From Quercus robur (taxonomy: Eukaryota; Streptophyta; Magnoliopsida; Fagales; Fagaceae): a stretch of DNA of 64,000 nt. The notes beneath the pieces are model-generated. The model saw only the letters and a list, made by a program, of their open reading frames with translations. It was not told the origin of the DNA and did no database searches. The DNA is taken from assembly GCF_932294415.1 (NCBI RefSeq), contig NC_065545.1, positions 43,190,327 through 43,254,326 of the forward strand, written 5' to 3'. Below are positions 1 through 13,600 of this stretch, one piece after another. How positions within the stretch are numbered: the first letter of the stretch is position 1; every line of letters begins with the position of its first letter. A program made the translations under genes and the position numbers.

Positions 1-841
1 CATAAAAAAAAAAAAACTTTCTCAAAAAAAAATCATAAAAATTGAAAAAAAAAAGTATGTTGTTTTGTTCTCAAAATATTTACAAAAATGCAATAAAAAA
101 AAATGTGAACCAAAAATAGCTATGGTTTGTTCTAAAAAAAAAAAAAAAATTTTTTTTACACAATAAATTTCAGACAATTTTTTTTAATAAAAATCTATTT
201 CTTAAAACAACTTGACAAACAATCAATCTCTTGTGGAACCCATCATTTTTGTTCTTTAAAGTTTAAATCAAGAAAATTGTTTTATAAACTGAATACCAAA
301 CAATCTTTTATGTGTTCGAATTTTGATACAACTTTTCAAAAAGAAAAAAGATTTTATCCATTTTTTCTGAAACAAAATAATTCATAATAAGTTGCGATTA
401 TTTTTGAAATTCCGAGTCTATTTGATAATCTCATAATCAATAACTTCTTTTATAAAAACAAAATCCCTATTATCTTCTTTAGTCCCCTTCTTTTAGTAAA
501 AATATTTTATTTCATTTTTTTATTCTAATTTATGTTCTATAAATTACAACTTATCATTTATTCATTTAAATTTATTTATAAATAATCAAAAGTTTATAAT
601 GGAAAAGAATCAATTCCCAATGTTATTGCCAAATAGTATATTGGTTTTCTGCGATTTTTGCTTTACCTAATAAAAAGGGTAAATGGTTTTTCAAATAATG
701 ACAGCGGCCCGCGGGTCATGTGGCGTTGATATAGCGAGCTAATGATGGCATCCAGCTTTCAGCTTTCAATTTCATGCCGTGTGAAAAAAGTGGTATAACC
801 AAAACAGACAACTGAGAGAGTGAGAGACCAATGAGGTAGAG
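1..841. other. AT-rich intergenic DNA upstream of the OSCA gene
   Basis: This stretch is very AT-rich with many A and T homopolymers. I see no convincing coding region. The only compositional break is a short GC-richer patch at about 700-780 (around gcggcccgcgggtcatgtgg). The duplicated upstream block of the next gene begins just after it. Confidence 0.5.
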
Positions 842-1376
842 AGAGAAAAAGAAAGACTCCTCAGCAGCTTCTTTTTCTCTTTAACTGAAGAAATTGACCA
901 AAGGAAAATCAACACTAGTCACTAATGACTATACACACACACACACACACAAACCACGCACAGAAACAATCCCAACAACAACAAAAAAAAAACCATCTTT
1001 TTATTATTTTTTTAATCTGCCATCCCAAGAAAGCAATCTTCACATGCACCCATTTCTCAAAGTGATCCCGACAAAAAAATTTCTAAAAATCTACTATTTG
1101 GCAAATTTTGCCCTTAATAAGACATTAAAGAGTTTCATAAAATAAGAAATAATAACAAGGAAAGAGAAAGAGAGAAAGTTATTATTTTCTCTCTTTAAAT
1201 AGAAGAAATTGACCAAAAGAAACTACAATGAGAGAGAGCACACACACGACACATAAATCCACACATAAAAACAAATCCCCAAAACCAAAAAAACACATTT
1301 TTTTCCCCCCACCATCCCAGAAATCACTCTTGCACATGCACCCATGTCTAAAGGTGCTCCCAAGTCAATCCTCAGC
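842..1376 (+). repeat. Diverged tandem duplication in the 5' upstream/leader region of the OSCA gene
   Basis: Two blocks share the same order of motifs. A GA-rich and TTTTCTCTTTAA segment is followed by AGAAATTGACCAAA, then a CA-rich run, then CATCCCA(A/G)GAAA and CACATGCACCCAT. The first block is about 842-1060 and the second about 1160-1376, giving a period of about 320 bp. The copies are diverged, so this is an old duplication. Short open frames in both blocks are low-complexity and share no codon constraint that I can see, so I read the block as leader or promoter DNA rather than coding. Confidence 0.6.
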
Positions 1377-1531
1377 AACCAAAATCAATTTATGGGTAAC
1401 TAACAGATCAAAATCACATGATACGCCCACTTTATTATTTTTATTAAAATATAGAAAAAGACACATTCATTCTTTCCCTTCTTTCTCTGTTATCTTCTAT
1501 TCCTTCTGTAGCTCTCTCACTTCTTCAACAC

Positions 1532-1534
<3 letters not shown>

Positions 1535-1573
<39 letters not shown>
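1535..1573 (+). repeat. (CT)n microsatellite in the 5' UTR
   Basis: A pure CT dinucleotide run of about 19 units ends about 40 bases upstream of the ATG at 1615. Pyrimidine tracts of this kind are common in plant core promoters and leaders (Y-patch). The position immediately upstream of the start makes it a plausible length-variable leader element. Confidence 0.85.
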
Positions 1574-1577
<4 letters not shown>

Positions 1578-1614
1578 CTAAAAATTGTTCATTGTTGAAT
1601 ACATACACACAACA

Positions 1615-4600
1615 ATGGCAACTCTTGCTGATATTGGGGTCTCAGCATTCATCAACATAGTCACTGCCTTTACTTTCCTTCTAGCCTTTGCTCTCCTTAG
1701 AATCCAACCCATCAATGACAGAGTTTACTTTCCCAAGTGGTACATCAGTGGAGGAAGAAGTAGCCCAAGGCGGCATAGGAACTTTGTGGCCAAATTTGTC
1801 AACCTCAATATCAAGACTTATCTTACCTTCTTGAACTGGATGCCACAGGCTATGAGGATGACTGAGACTGAGATTATCAACCATGCTGGCCTTGACTCTG
1901 CTGTTTTCTTGAGAATTTACACTCTTGGGTACTCTCTATCTTCCTTGTTGTTTTTTTTTTTTTTTACTCGAGAAAGTGGAATTTTTTTGCTACAATCTTA
2001 AATGTTCTGTGCTCTATATATGTTGGTCATGAATAATTAGTTTTTGTCACGTGAGATTCTTTTCTGGGGTACTCAATTTCCCTGTTATTTTTTTAAGTGT
2101 TTTTTGTAGCATTTTTTTAAAAACAAAGTTCTCTTTGAAGTTTTTGACCTCTTCTCTGTGTTGTTTACCCAAAACTTGACGTTCCAGTTTTCTTTTCTTT
2201 TCCTTTCTACGTATTTTGTTCAGCTTGTTGCTTTCTTATGAAGATTCTTTTGGAGAAAAAGAAAAAAAGTTTGGAGGGGTATATGCAATTTTCACCTTCT
2301 TATCTTTGATTTTGAGCATTGTTTCATGCTTACTTATTATTTGATTTTCCTCAAGTTTCTTTTCTCCACTCGTTTTCTATGTACCATGCTCACTAGTATA
2401 TATTTTTTTGTTAAAAAAAAAAAAAAAAAGTCATAAGGTTTGAGTTTGATAATCGGCCTCTTCAACCACCTCCCTCAAACCCTGCGAAGGTGGGAGCCTA
2501 ATGCACTGAGAATGGCCTTAATTTTACAAGACAAGCTGTAATTAATTGGCAATGGTTTGCTTCAGACCTTTGCTTTTGTAATTAGTTATAGGTCAATAAA
2601 ATTGTTAACTCTCGGTGTTCCTCTACATTCTTGGTTCCTTTAAGAATTTGCATTCTGGGGTTTCAACTTCACTAATTTTTCTTACTTTGTCCAAATTGTG
2701 TAGTTGTTGGTGTTGCTAAATGCTAGTAAAAATTTGACAATTAGGACTATTACAAATTATGGTATGCTCAAGATTGGGTTGGAATATAAGTTCATATGTG
2801 GATGTTGCTTATATTTGAGAGGAAAATTCTTAGGCTTTGGAATAAGAAATTTTATATTATCCTTTTGCCTCTGTGTGTCTATGCCATTGTTTTAAGCTGT
2901 TCACAGTTTGATACACTAGTACCCTGTTCTACAGCTGAGAAATAGCAGGAAAAATTATGAAAATTCAAAGAACCTGATGGGCCTTCACTCTATGCTAACA
3001 TCGTATTAAGAGTTCTCGAATTCTTAATCCTGTAAGGTTCTAAATTTATATATCCTTCTTAGTAATTCAGTGTTCAATGGTTATGGGTATTGGTTAATTT
3101 CAAAGTATCCATTTTTTGACAGAAAAACTCTAATTACCCTTCTTTAGGATTGAGCTTTGCTACTCGAGCATGTCTGCATGTAGTTATTGCTAGTGTTAGG
3201 TTCTTGGGACTTTGGACTGGAAAAGAAACGGTGAAATTTCCAATTTCCTTGAAATTTTCCTCCTCCATCGTTATTAATTTTTACTATCCTCATTATATAT
3301 TCAAAGTTTCAAAATTTTGGCACTAGGCACATCGTTAAAATGCTTTGATAATGCAACATTTCTGTAGGCAAATTATAGTGTTTGCATTTTAAATTTGGAG
3401 AAATTGCTGAGTCTTGATTATGAACCAAACTAAATTGAATGTGATGTGTTTTGTTGTATTCAAGTGTCACTTGACTCTTAATCCAAAATTAAGCTCCTTT
3501 CTGACATCCAATCTTGGTCAGTATGAGGTTATGAGCATAACATCCACATCAAGGGTAAGACCTTTATGGTTGAGATGGAGTTCATCTGGTTCAGTTTTAT
3601 GTTCTTTAAAGTTGCATCTGCTTTGAGTTATATCATCTGCTTAATATTCACTCAGGAACATTGTTGGCAATTTTGTAACCATATTTTTTCTTTGCTATCT
3701 GACAGCTTAAAGATTTTTGTACCAATGACAGTCCTGGCACTCCTTATCCTTATACCAGTCAATATATCTAGTGGAACATTATCTTTCCTTAAAAAAGAAC
3801 TGGTTACGAGTGATATCGATAAGCTTTCAATATCAAATGTTCGTCCTGAATCTATAAGGTAACAAAGCATAATACTGATTTACTGAACATCTAGTTTGTT
3901 GTTTGTTTGTTAAATGCTTCACTGGGAGATATTGCATGGCAAATATGTTTAAAACACATTCTGGAATCTCCTCAGCGCACTAGATAGCTCATAGAAATAC
4001 TGTATAATAATTAATAACAGGCATGAAAAAACTGAGAACCCTTGCTTTGTATTTGTTCACAATCTTATAAATGATTCTACCACTAAATTGACAAAAAATA
4101 AAGGATGCAATAAATTCTGTCAATAAAGTGAACCTCCATGGTAGGCATGTGGCCATAGATTCCTTAAATGGTTCTTAGTAAAATTTCTATTGTAATACGA
4201 AGAAATCAATTTAAATATAAATCACCTTTTTAAAATTTTATTTTTATTTTTTTGAAAACTTAACATCAAGCAACTTTAGGTCTTTGAATTTTCAAATGTG
4301 ACTTAAAGCAAGAGTAGGTACTGACTAGAGTTGTTACAATAGTGCAATGTTTGTTGAGCATTCGTTTGTTAAGCTTGTATGGAGAGATATATGAATTTTT
4401 CTATTGGATTAAAATTTGTACAAGAACATGGTCCTTTCCCTCCTATTGAGTCAAAAATCTGTAAAGACCAAAAATTATGATAGAGATATAGCTCCCAAAG
4501 TAGGGGTTTCATTCAAAGTGTGGAGGCTTTTTAGCATTGGAGCATTACAGCATTCTGTTTAGGAGAATCCTGATACTGTGAGATTGATCTAGTATGACAG

Positions 4601-7600
4601 GAGATGGATGGTTCAATTATCTGGGATGAAACATATTGTGGAATGTATCTTTAATTGGTGTCTTTCAAGGATGACCAACATTTACTTTTCTCTTCCTGTA
4701 ATCCATAATGTAGGAGTTAAGAGCTATTCTGTAGGGTGACTGATTGACTTCCCTTTTGGGAATTTAAAAAAAAGTGTGCATGATATGTCTAGAATTAAAC
4801 ATAGCTTACAGTACTTAAGCGAAAAAGTAGTTACATATTAGCTAGGAGGTCATGCTAAACATTAGAGTTTTCTTAATCTTATATTATAGATTTTCCAACG
4901 CTCAAAAAAGTGGTGCATCAATTTGTGACATGACAAGAATGTTGCAGAGGTCAGTAACTGCTGCTTCATGCATGATTTGTGCCTTCATTCCTTCAACAAA
5001 ATCAGGGCTTTTGGCCAAAATTTTACAATTTAGATTATGCAATTTTTCGTGAATTAGATCTTCTGTCCCTCACTAATAAATGGGGAGATGAGGCATGGTG
5101 ATTACAACTAGTAGTTTTGTCAAACAACCCCAGAAATGTCAGATGGTGATTGGTGGCTTACAATTCCTCCTTTTTCTCTCTCTCTCTCTGTCATGTTCTT
5201 TAGCAGTGTAAATAGATGACAGAAACTTGTACATGTTGGACCAAAATTTTTACTTCCCATCTGTATCTTGTTTGGCTATATTCCTGCTACAGTACACGTT
5301 TCACTTAGCACAGCCTAATGATACAAACAATATAGGCAACAACACAAGTACATTTGGTTGGCGACCTTCTATCCATGCGCACGTGCACACACATGTTTGT
5401 TTTTTTTTTTTTCCTCTTTTAAACTTATCTCCTTCTAGTTAATGCCAATTGTCTGAAAACATCATAATATTTAAATCTCAGGTTTTTTTTCCACATTGGA
5501 TTGCAATACTTGTTCACAATATGGACTTGCTTCATGCTATACAAGGAATATGATTATGTTGCATCGATGAGGTTGCATTTCTTGGCTTCACAACGCAGGC
5601 GTGTGGAGCAGTTCACGGTTAGTTGGACCAATAATTTCTCAAAAATAATCTGAGTAGAATTTTAAGCATTTTTTCAGTAAGAGAAAATAGCCATGTGATT
5701 GTTTGTCAATTTGCTTGTCGTATATCTGCTAAATAATGTGCAGTTTGATATGCAAGCTGTTTTTCATCATTAATTATCTGGCATGTCTTATTACATATCT
5801 TCATTATACATAACAGGCTTATTAATGTGCAGTTTGATATGCAAGCTTTGTGTATGAAATGCTATATAATAAAATCTGTGTGGGAAACATTGCAGCAAGT
5901 GGCTCAACGTACTTTTTCTATGTGTTGCACTATAAGTAATTAAAATTATTAACAAAATTTGGTCTAAGTAAAAGTCTTTTTTCAAAGGTACAAGAAGTTT
6001 AAAAATACTACTTTGATCAACATTATTTTACAATGAGTACATTTACAAGGGGGATCCCTTACCTCTACGCCCTTTGATCACAGTCCCCATGGTCACTAAT
6101 ACAACGAACTTGGCGCCTCTGTTACCCTGATCTCCAGTGGTAGTAACTAAAGCAAATTGGTAAGTAGAATAAATAATGAAATCACTGCTAGAGTCAGATA
6201 ATGAGACCTAACAAAGATGATTAGAAACCTCACTTAGGGAACAAAACTCTTTTCTTGCCAAGATTTGAGATTTGACAGGAACAAATGATGGAGGAAGGCC
6301 AGACACAAACCAAGCAATGTGCATACACTTATCGCTGCATTGCTTTTACATCTGCGAAGATGGGTCGACAGATTGTTTCATGAGTTCCAATCTTGCAATT
6401 CCTCCACCGTTTTAGGAATAATACTTTCTTAATAGTAATAGAAAATAGAAGTAACATAAACTTCAACTAATAATTCTCCATTGACTTCTCCCATAACTGT
6501 TGAAATTCTAAAATCAGAAGAAAAGAGTCTACCAATCCAAATGCTTTGCAAACGTCGCAAGACAACTGCATAAAAAACTTATTACTAATTTTATATATGC
6601 TGGTATTTTATAAATGTTGTGTTGTAATACTTATAATTGTAATATACCTATAATGGTAATAGTAGACAACAAGATTTTACATGTTTGAACATGACTAACC
6701 CATCAAAATAACGCCGTGCATTGTGTGGGTTAGCGACTAGTTATATATATATATATATAAAAACCTATTCCACAAAAAAACTACGAATTTGGGCATCTTT
6801 TGTTCTCCAATCACTATATTTCTCATTAGTTGGTGCAGGGGGATCTGTCCCCAAACGAAATACTAAATTTTTTCTTACCCAGCAAAAACACTTTTTGCCC
6901 ATTAAGCATGATTTTTGTTACTCAATTTAATGGAGGTCATCGAAAATTATTCAAGGAGAAAAAAAAGGGCTAGGATCAAAATCTTTCTTTGGCTCCATGA
7001 CGTCGGCTAATTAAGAGATGATGTACAATTAACCAATTGTGACAAACTCCATGATCAAAATTGGTTGTATGGGCTCTTGTTATTGGGCTTGAGTTTGTCG
7101 GTGGGAGGCAAGGACCACCGCGACGATTGTTGATTGTGGTTGGCAATGATTGAATGAGATTGATTGGTGGTCGGCGGTGGTTGGGTATTATTTATGGGTG
7201 GGGTCGGTCATGGTCAATTGTGGTTGCCAATGGTTGATTGTGGAGTCTGGGAAGTCAGTGATGGTTGATTGTATCTTTTAAGTTAAAAAGATATGGCTCT
7301 TCACTAAAGATTAAATTAATGAGAGTAGTTTTGGAAACTTGTATATTTTTAGTTAAAAAGACTATGTATGGTGCAGACACAAGGTACAAGCCCCCAATTA
7401 TACACATTTATGGGAGGAAAAGCAAAAAGAAGACGGCCCAACCTGTGGCCTTATGGACGGAGCCTGTTTGTTACTGGGCTTGAGATTTAGCAAACCCAAG
7501 GGTTTCTTTATGCATTTTATTGTTAGTTATTTAAGCACTTTTCTGATTATTATAAAACAGTTTTGAGAATTATAAAATTATTGTGTTTCTTTTTACACTG

Positions 7601-10600
7601 GTGCCGACTCCAGTTTGCTTGGTGCTAACTCCTAGGGTTTAGTCTTGATTCCATTGTTGTTTGATTGTTCTATTGAAATAGTGTGGTTGTCCTACGTCAG
7701 TTTTGGTATCAGAGCCGACTTCCGGTCCATACAAAACTGACGTAAGACAACCACACTATTTCAATAGAACAATCAAACAATAATGGAGTCAAGACTAAAC
7801 CCTAGGAGTCAGCACCTAAGGGTTGCTTGGAGTTAGCATCAAGCAAATTGGAGTCAGCATCAAGCAAATTGGAGTCAGCACCAGTGTAAAAAGAAACACA
7901 ATAATTTTATAATTCTCAAAACTATCTTACAGTAATCAGAAAAGTGCTTAAATATCTAACAATAAAATGCATAAAGAAACCCTAATTATTAAATTCTTGG
8001 GCTTGCTTAATCTCAAGTCCAATAACTAAAAGGCTCCATCTATAAGGCCACAGGTTAGGCCGTCTTCTTTTTGCTTTTCCTCCCATACATGCATATAATT
8101 GGGGGCTTGTACCTTGTGTCCGCACCACTATGCATTGATGCCTAGGAAGCACGAGTGCGGATTTGGGTTCAGGTGCGGGTGCGGTGAGGTGACTCAGCAA
8201 TTTTTGAAAAATTAGGGTGTGGGTGCAGTGGGATATGTTTATTAATAAATTATTAAATATATTTTTATTTATATTTTCTATATATTGGTAAGCATAGTTT
8301 TTCATATAATGGTAAACATATACTCATTTAAGAGCAATAGTAGATAATAAAGTGACAAAATTTAGGGTTTGAGATGATTTTAGGGTTTTTTCTTTAAACT
8401 AGGATGTCAAAATGATGTGTTTTGACAAAATTTTTTTATGTTTTTTTTTATTTTTTTAACCACTTATTTCGGCCCATATCGGACCAATTTGGGCCCTGTT
8501 TTGGCCCGTTTCAGACCGTATAGGCCCCAATAGGAAAAAAAAAAAAAAAAAAAAGGGTCACGGACCTGTGTGCAGCTGCCTCCATGGCCGCACGGTGTGT
8601 CCGTGCGTATTGGACTCGGGTGTGCTGACCCAATCGGCATACCTGTGCTTTCCAGATTGATGCTCCCTTAAAAAGTTTGGTTTTCTAAACAAGATCAACA
8701 AAATGAGACAAAAGGAGAATTATTTATATATTACGTATTAAGTACAAAATAACCAAACTATCCTTATAACATATACAATATTACTCACAACAATAAGTAT
8801 AGGATGGCTTATAAGTGTCTAAACTATTGTACTCCCTTTGGGGTGGGCTTGGGAGTTGGCTTATGGTGCCTGGTTCTGGTTGTTCTTTATCGGGCCTTTT
8901 ACCTTTCTTCTTTTTTTTGCATGGTGCACAATCTGATGGAACCCTGATGAAGGATACATGAGTAAAACATTAATGATGTTAATTTTAATTATAAATATTA
9001 TTAGAGCAATGTGTTCATCAAGTCTAAGAACCCTTTGGACTTGGATTGTATGATGAAATACATTTTGATTTCTTAAATTTGTCTCTATAAGATTTTTAAA
9101 TTCATGGAAAATAATTTTATTTTTGCATTTATTTTTTGCAGGTAGTGGTAAGGAATGTGCCATATGTTCCTGGTCACTCGGTATCTGATACTATTGATCA
9201 CTTCTTTCAAACTAATCATCCAAATGATTATCTCTGTCACCAGGTACTATATTTTCGTAAAAGAATATTAATGGGTAACATTCCATTTCCATTTAATAAT
9301 TCTAATCCAACTGGGATAATTTATTGGACAGACAATATACTGATGTTTGTGTCCCTACTTTCCTTATAAATCTTTGGTTAGTCTACATTATTTCATGATA
9401 GCATGTTTATATTTGTTCAGGCAGTCTACAATGCAAACAAGTATGCTAAACTCGTGAGAAAAAGAGAGAGGCTCCAAAATTGGCTTGACTATAACCAGCT
9501 GAAGTTTGAAAGGCACCCAGAAAAGAGGCCAACTAAAAAGGTAGTTTGTTCTTATGAACTGAAATATAGCAAATGTGATTTGTTGAATGTATATCTACAC
9601 ATTTTTACAATTCACCATTTGATTATTGAGGCTTTAAATTTGATGGTTTGATTTTTACGTTTTCAGACAGGATTTTTGGGGCTTTGGGGTGGAAGGGTTG
9701 ATTCCATTGAGTACTACAAACAACATATTAAGCAGCTTGACAAAACAGTAAGTCATGACCTCTAACTCATCCTTAATCTATTCAAACTTTTGTGTTATTT
9801 CATGTTTCAACTCATAAAAAATCTTCCTTAAGATGAGTTTTGACTCAGCATAACTCATTTAGTCTTCTCTATTGCTTTGTGAATTGTTGAATTGCTTTAA
9901 TCTAATATCTGCATCCTTCTGTGCTAGTTGACACTGGAGCGAGAGAAAATTGTCAAAGACCCAAAAGCTATCCTGCCAGTTGCCTTTGTTTCATTTAATT
10001 CCCGTTGGGGGGCTGCTGTTTGTGCACAGACACAGCAAAGCAAAAATCCCACACTTTGGTTGACAAATTGGGCCCCAGAACCTCGTGATGTCTATTGGCG
10101 GAACTTGGCCATACCATTTGTTTCTTTAAGTATCCGTAAACTTTTAATATCACTGACAGTGTTTGCTTTGGTGTTCTTCTACATGATTCCCATTGCATTT
10201 GTGCAATCCCTTGCAAATCTGGAAGGTCTTGAAAGAGTAGCTCCTTTTCTCAGGCCTGTGATAGAACTGTAAGTAAACTTATCTAAATGTATAGTTTTTG
10301 AATAGTATGATTATATAAACTGTGAGCAACCTTATTTGGAATTAGATTTTGTGAATTTTATGATTATGTAAAATATATGAATTGCGTTAGTTTGTTGCTT
10401 GATGTCGAAAAACCTCTCATGTTAAAGTTCTTTACTTTAATTACTAGAAACCTGTGGCTGTCTATTTTGATCATTTGGCATTGACAATGTTCCTTTTTTC
10501 TTTAAAAAAGCATATGACTGGTGTCGTTTTGTACTTGGCTCACAAGGTTAGTTTTTGCTAATAGCATCAGAATGCATGGTCATTTTGTGCTAGCTTTGTC

Positions 10601-13600
10601 TTGTAGTGATTGTCTAATTTAAATTACCATCATCAACACATGTGGTTTAGAGCACTAGCATCAGTTGTGCCGAGCCAAATGTCATTTTACTGCACCAAAA
10701 CTTACTTTATCTATTTTAATACACCATTTTACAATACACCTTACATCATATCTTCTATTTTAACATTCAATACATTAAAATAATATAAGCAAACATTTTT
10801 CATTCATTCATTTTTCTCTCTCTCTCTCTCTCCTTCCTTCTGAACAGTCTCTTCCTCCCCCAATTCAAATTTTTCCTCTTCTCAAAACCCAAACACCACC
10901 GACCCAGCACCACTGACCCAGTAACCACCACTGACCAGCAACTGCCCACAACCCAGAAAAGCCAGTACCTACCCAGCAACCACCACCGACAACAACTGCC
11001 CACAACCGAATTGACCCAGCACCACCGCCCACAACCCACAACCCAGCACCACCTCCCTCTCTCCATTCGACCCAACAACCACCATATCCCAAATTTGAAA
11101 TGCCCAAACCCAAAAACCCATTGAAATATTACCCAAACCCACCACCGTGAGAGGCAAGATAGAGAGAGAATTTGGCTGAGAAAGCTAGCTAATAGAGGGA
11201 GAAAGAGAAAGCAGTGTGTTTTGTTGAGGGATATTGGTTGAGAGGGCAATCCTTCGGTCAAGAGAGAGAGAAGAAGAAGAGGAAGAGGAAGAGGAGAGAA
11301 TGAGAGAGAAGAGATTCAGAGAGATATTTTTTATTATAGGAAGAGAGAGAAAGTTGAATAAAATAATGCCCAAAAATTATAGCACGAGTCCATACCGTGC
11401 CATTTGTAGAACATCACTGTAGCACCATGATATTTCTTTTGGCATTTGGCACATCTCATGAAGCAAAAATTTTGGTGTTTGGTGTGCCAAATGCTAAAAA
11501 TTTAGCATTTGGCACACTTGATGCCAATGCTCTTAGAAGGTATTACTTACTCAAAGAAAAAGGGGGAAAAAGTTGCTTTAGAAGGTATATGAAAGTTACT
11601 GATTCACCATGCCTTACACCAATTTGAAAATGTGAATATAAGTTTCTCCTTATGTGTTGTAATGAGAACTGGATATGCCTATCCTGATTTCTAATGATTT
11701 TAATAAATCAGAATGGTCAAAATCCTATTATAACATACTAATAATGGGTTATTTCCATGACCATGCATAAATGGTTGATGAACTTTTTCATATCCATTTA
11801 TTCTTCATGTGGCTTTACCTTATCCACCAATAGGGCTCATTTTTCTCTCTATGCAATGACAATATAATCTTTATATCTGCTATTTGAATCTCTCAATTTA
11901 TGTTTCTTACAGTGCTTCATTTATGCTACCTTTAAAACTAAATGTACTATCATTTTTTGTTAATAATATGAATTTTCAAATTGCTACCAAGTTGGGAATT
12001 GATTCAATTATAAACCTTTAAAATATATACTTATGTTTGGAGTTGACTGATTGATCTGCTGGTGCTTTCTCACCATTATTTGTGAGACATAGCATTTTTC
12101 TTATATCATGGTCACTGTAGTAGACTACTCTAATCTAGTAGTTTTTTATTCTAAAATTTGTTTTTCTCTTACCATCCTTACAACTTTTCTATCAATGTCG
12201 TGCAGAAAATTCATTAAGTCATTCCTGCAGGGCTTCCTTCCAGGTCTAGCCCTCAAAATCTTTCTATACATTCTTCCAACAGTTTTGATGATCATGTCAA
12301 AAATTGAGGGACATATAGCAATGTCAACACTAGAACGGAGAGCATCAGCAAAGTACTATTATTTTATGTTAGTGAATGTATTCTTGGGAAGTATCGTGAC
12401 TGGAACAGCATTTGAGCAATTGCATGCTTTCCTTCACCAATCTCCTACACAGTAATATTCCATATCTTATTACTTAAGCTTTTATTATTTACATGTTTGA
12501 GTACCATACTTATTATAGGTTGACAGCTAGCATAAAATTTAATCATTTTATTATTATGATGACTATTATAATTGTTTACAGTATTGTATACATTTCAATA
12601 GCATGTGCATTTTGTGTATTTATCCTGAGAGATGCCATACGGTTGTTCAAATGAGATGATATCTAATTGTCAGTTTATGTTCTGCACTTCAGTTTTCCAT
12701 AAAATGAGGTATCGTATTCTGGTGAACACAGTTATGGGATTATAAATTTGCTTGGGCTAATTGGAATTTTGTTGTTATTTCTGATGCACTATATATTTCC
12801 CATTGGTGTTCCAGATTTTTTTTTTCTTAAGAAATCAAATTTATTGAATATTATATAGGTTTTGATTAAAAGAATTGTTTATCTTCTTCCGTTCTTTTAA
12901 GCTACAAGCCATTTTTATATTGAGGTCTTTCTCATAGAAAAGAAATGAAAAGACAAATTTTAAATGATAATAAATTTTTTTTTAAAGTTTTTATTTTGTT
13001 TTGTTTTTGGAAAATGAAGGCTTTATAGGAATATCATATCTGTGCATGCATATTTTGAAAAGCAGTGATTTCTCTTTTTGGTAGAAGGTCCACATTATGC
13101 TTTGGAAGTAAAAGTTTGTCGCTTATCTCCATAAAGGTCCATTATGATCCATTTAGCCTTTTGATCCTAAACTGAAAAAGTAAATCAACAAAATAAAAAA
13201 CAAAACTATAACATTGGTTTTGTATATCTGCAATACATTTTTGACAAAAGGGCAAGAGCTACAAATTTGCACCACTATAACTTCATTACTTGTCATGGCA
13301 GTCATAAAAATTATCTAGTTGTATCATTGCAATTAGAATCATACCTAAATTATTGCTTGATATCCGCATATAATTTCTTATGCAAATAGTTCCATTATAT
13401 TCCAATCTTAATAGTCATGCTTCCAATATGTCACCTAATTGTTCTATGGATTTTTGTTTTACATACAACAATAAAAAAAAAAAAAATTATAAATTTTTCT
13501 ATAACTATAATTTATGCATCCAGCTTGATTAATTTTTGTTGAATCTCATTCTTTATAATAGGATTCCTAGAACCATTGGGGTCTCCATACCAATGAAAGC

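Noticed and set aside
1228..1581. 117-codon open frame just before the OSCA gene
   Set aside because: Low-complexity (CA-, A- and CT-rich) leader sequence that is part of a duplicated upstream block; no domain.
10800..11261. 153-codon minus-strand open frame rich in Trp, Gly, Val
   Set aside because: Lies inside the Harbinger-like element and reflects ACC-repeat composition.
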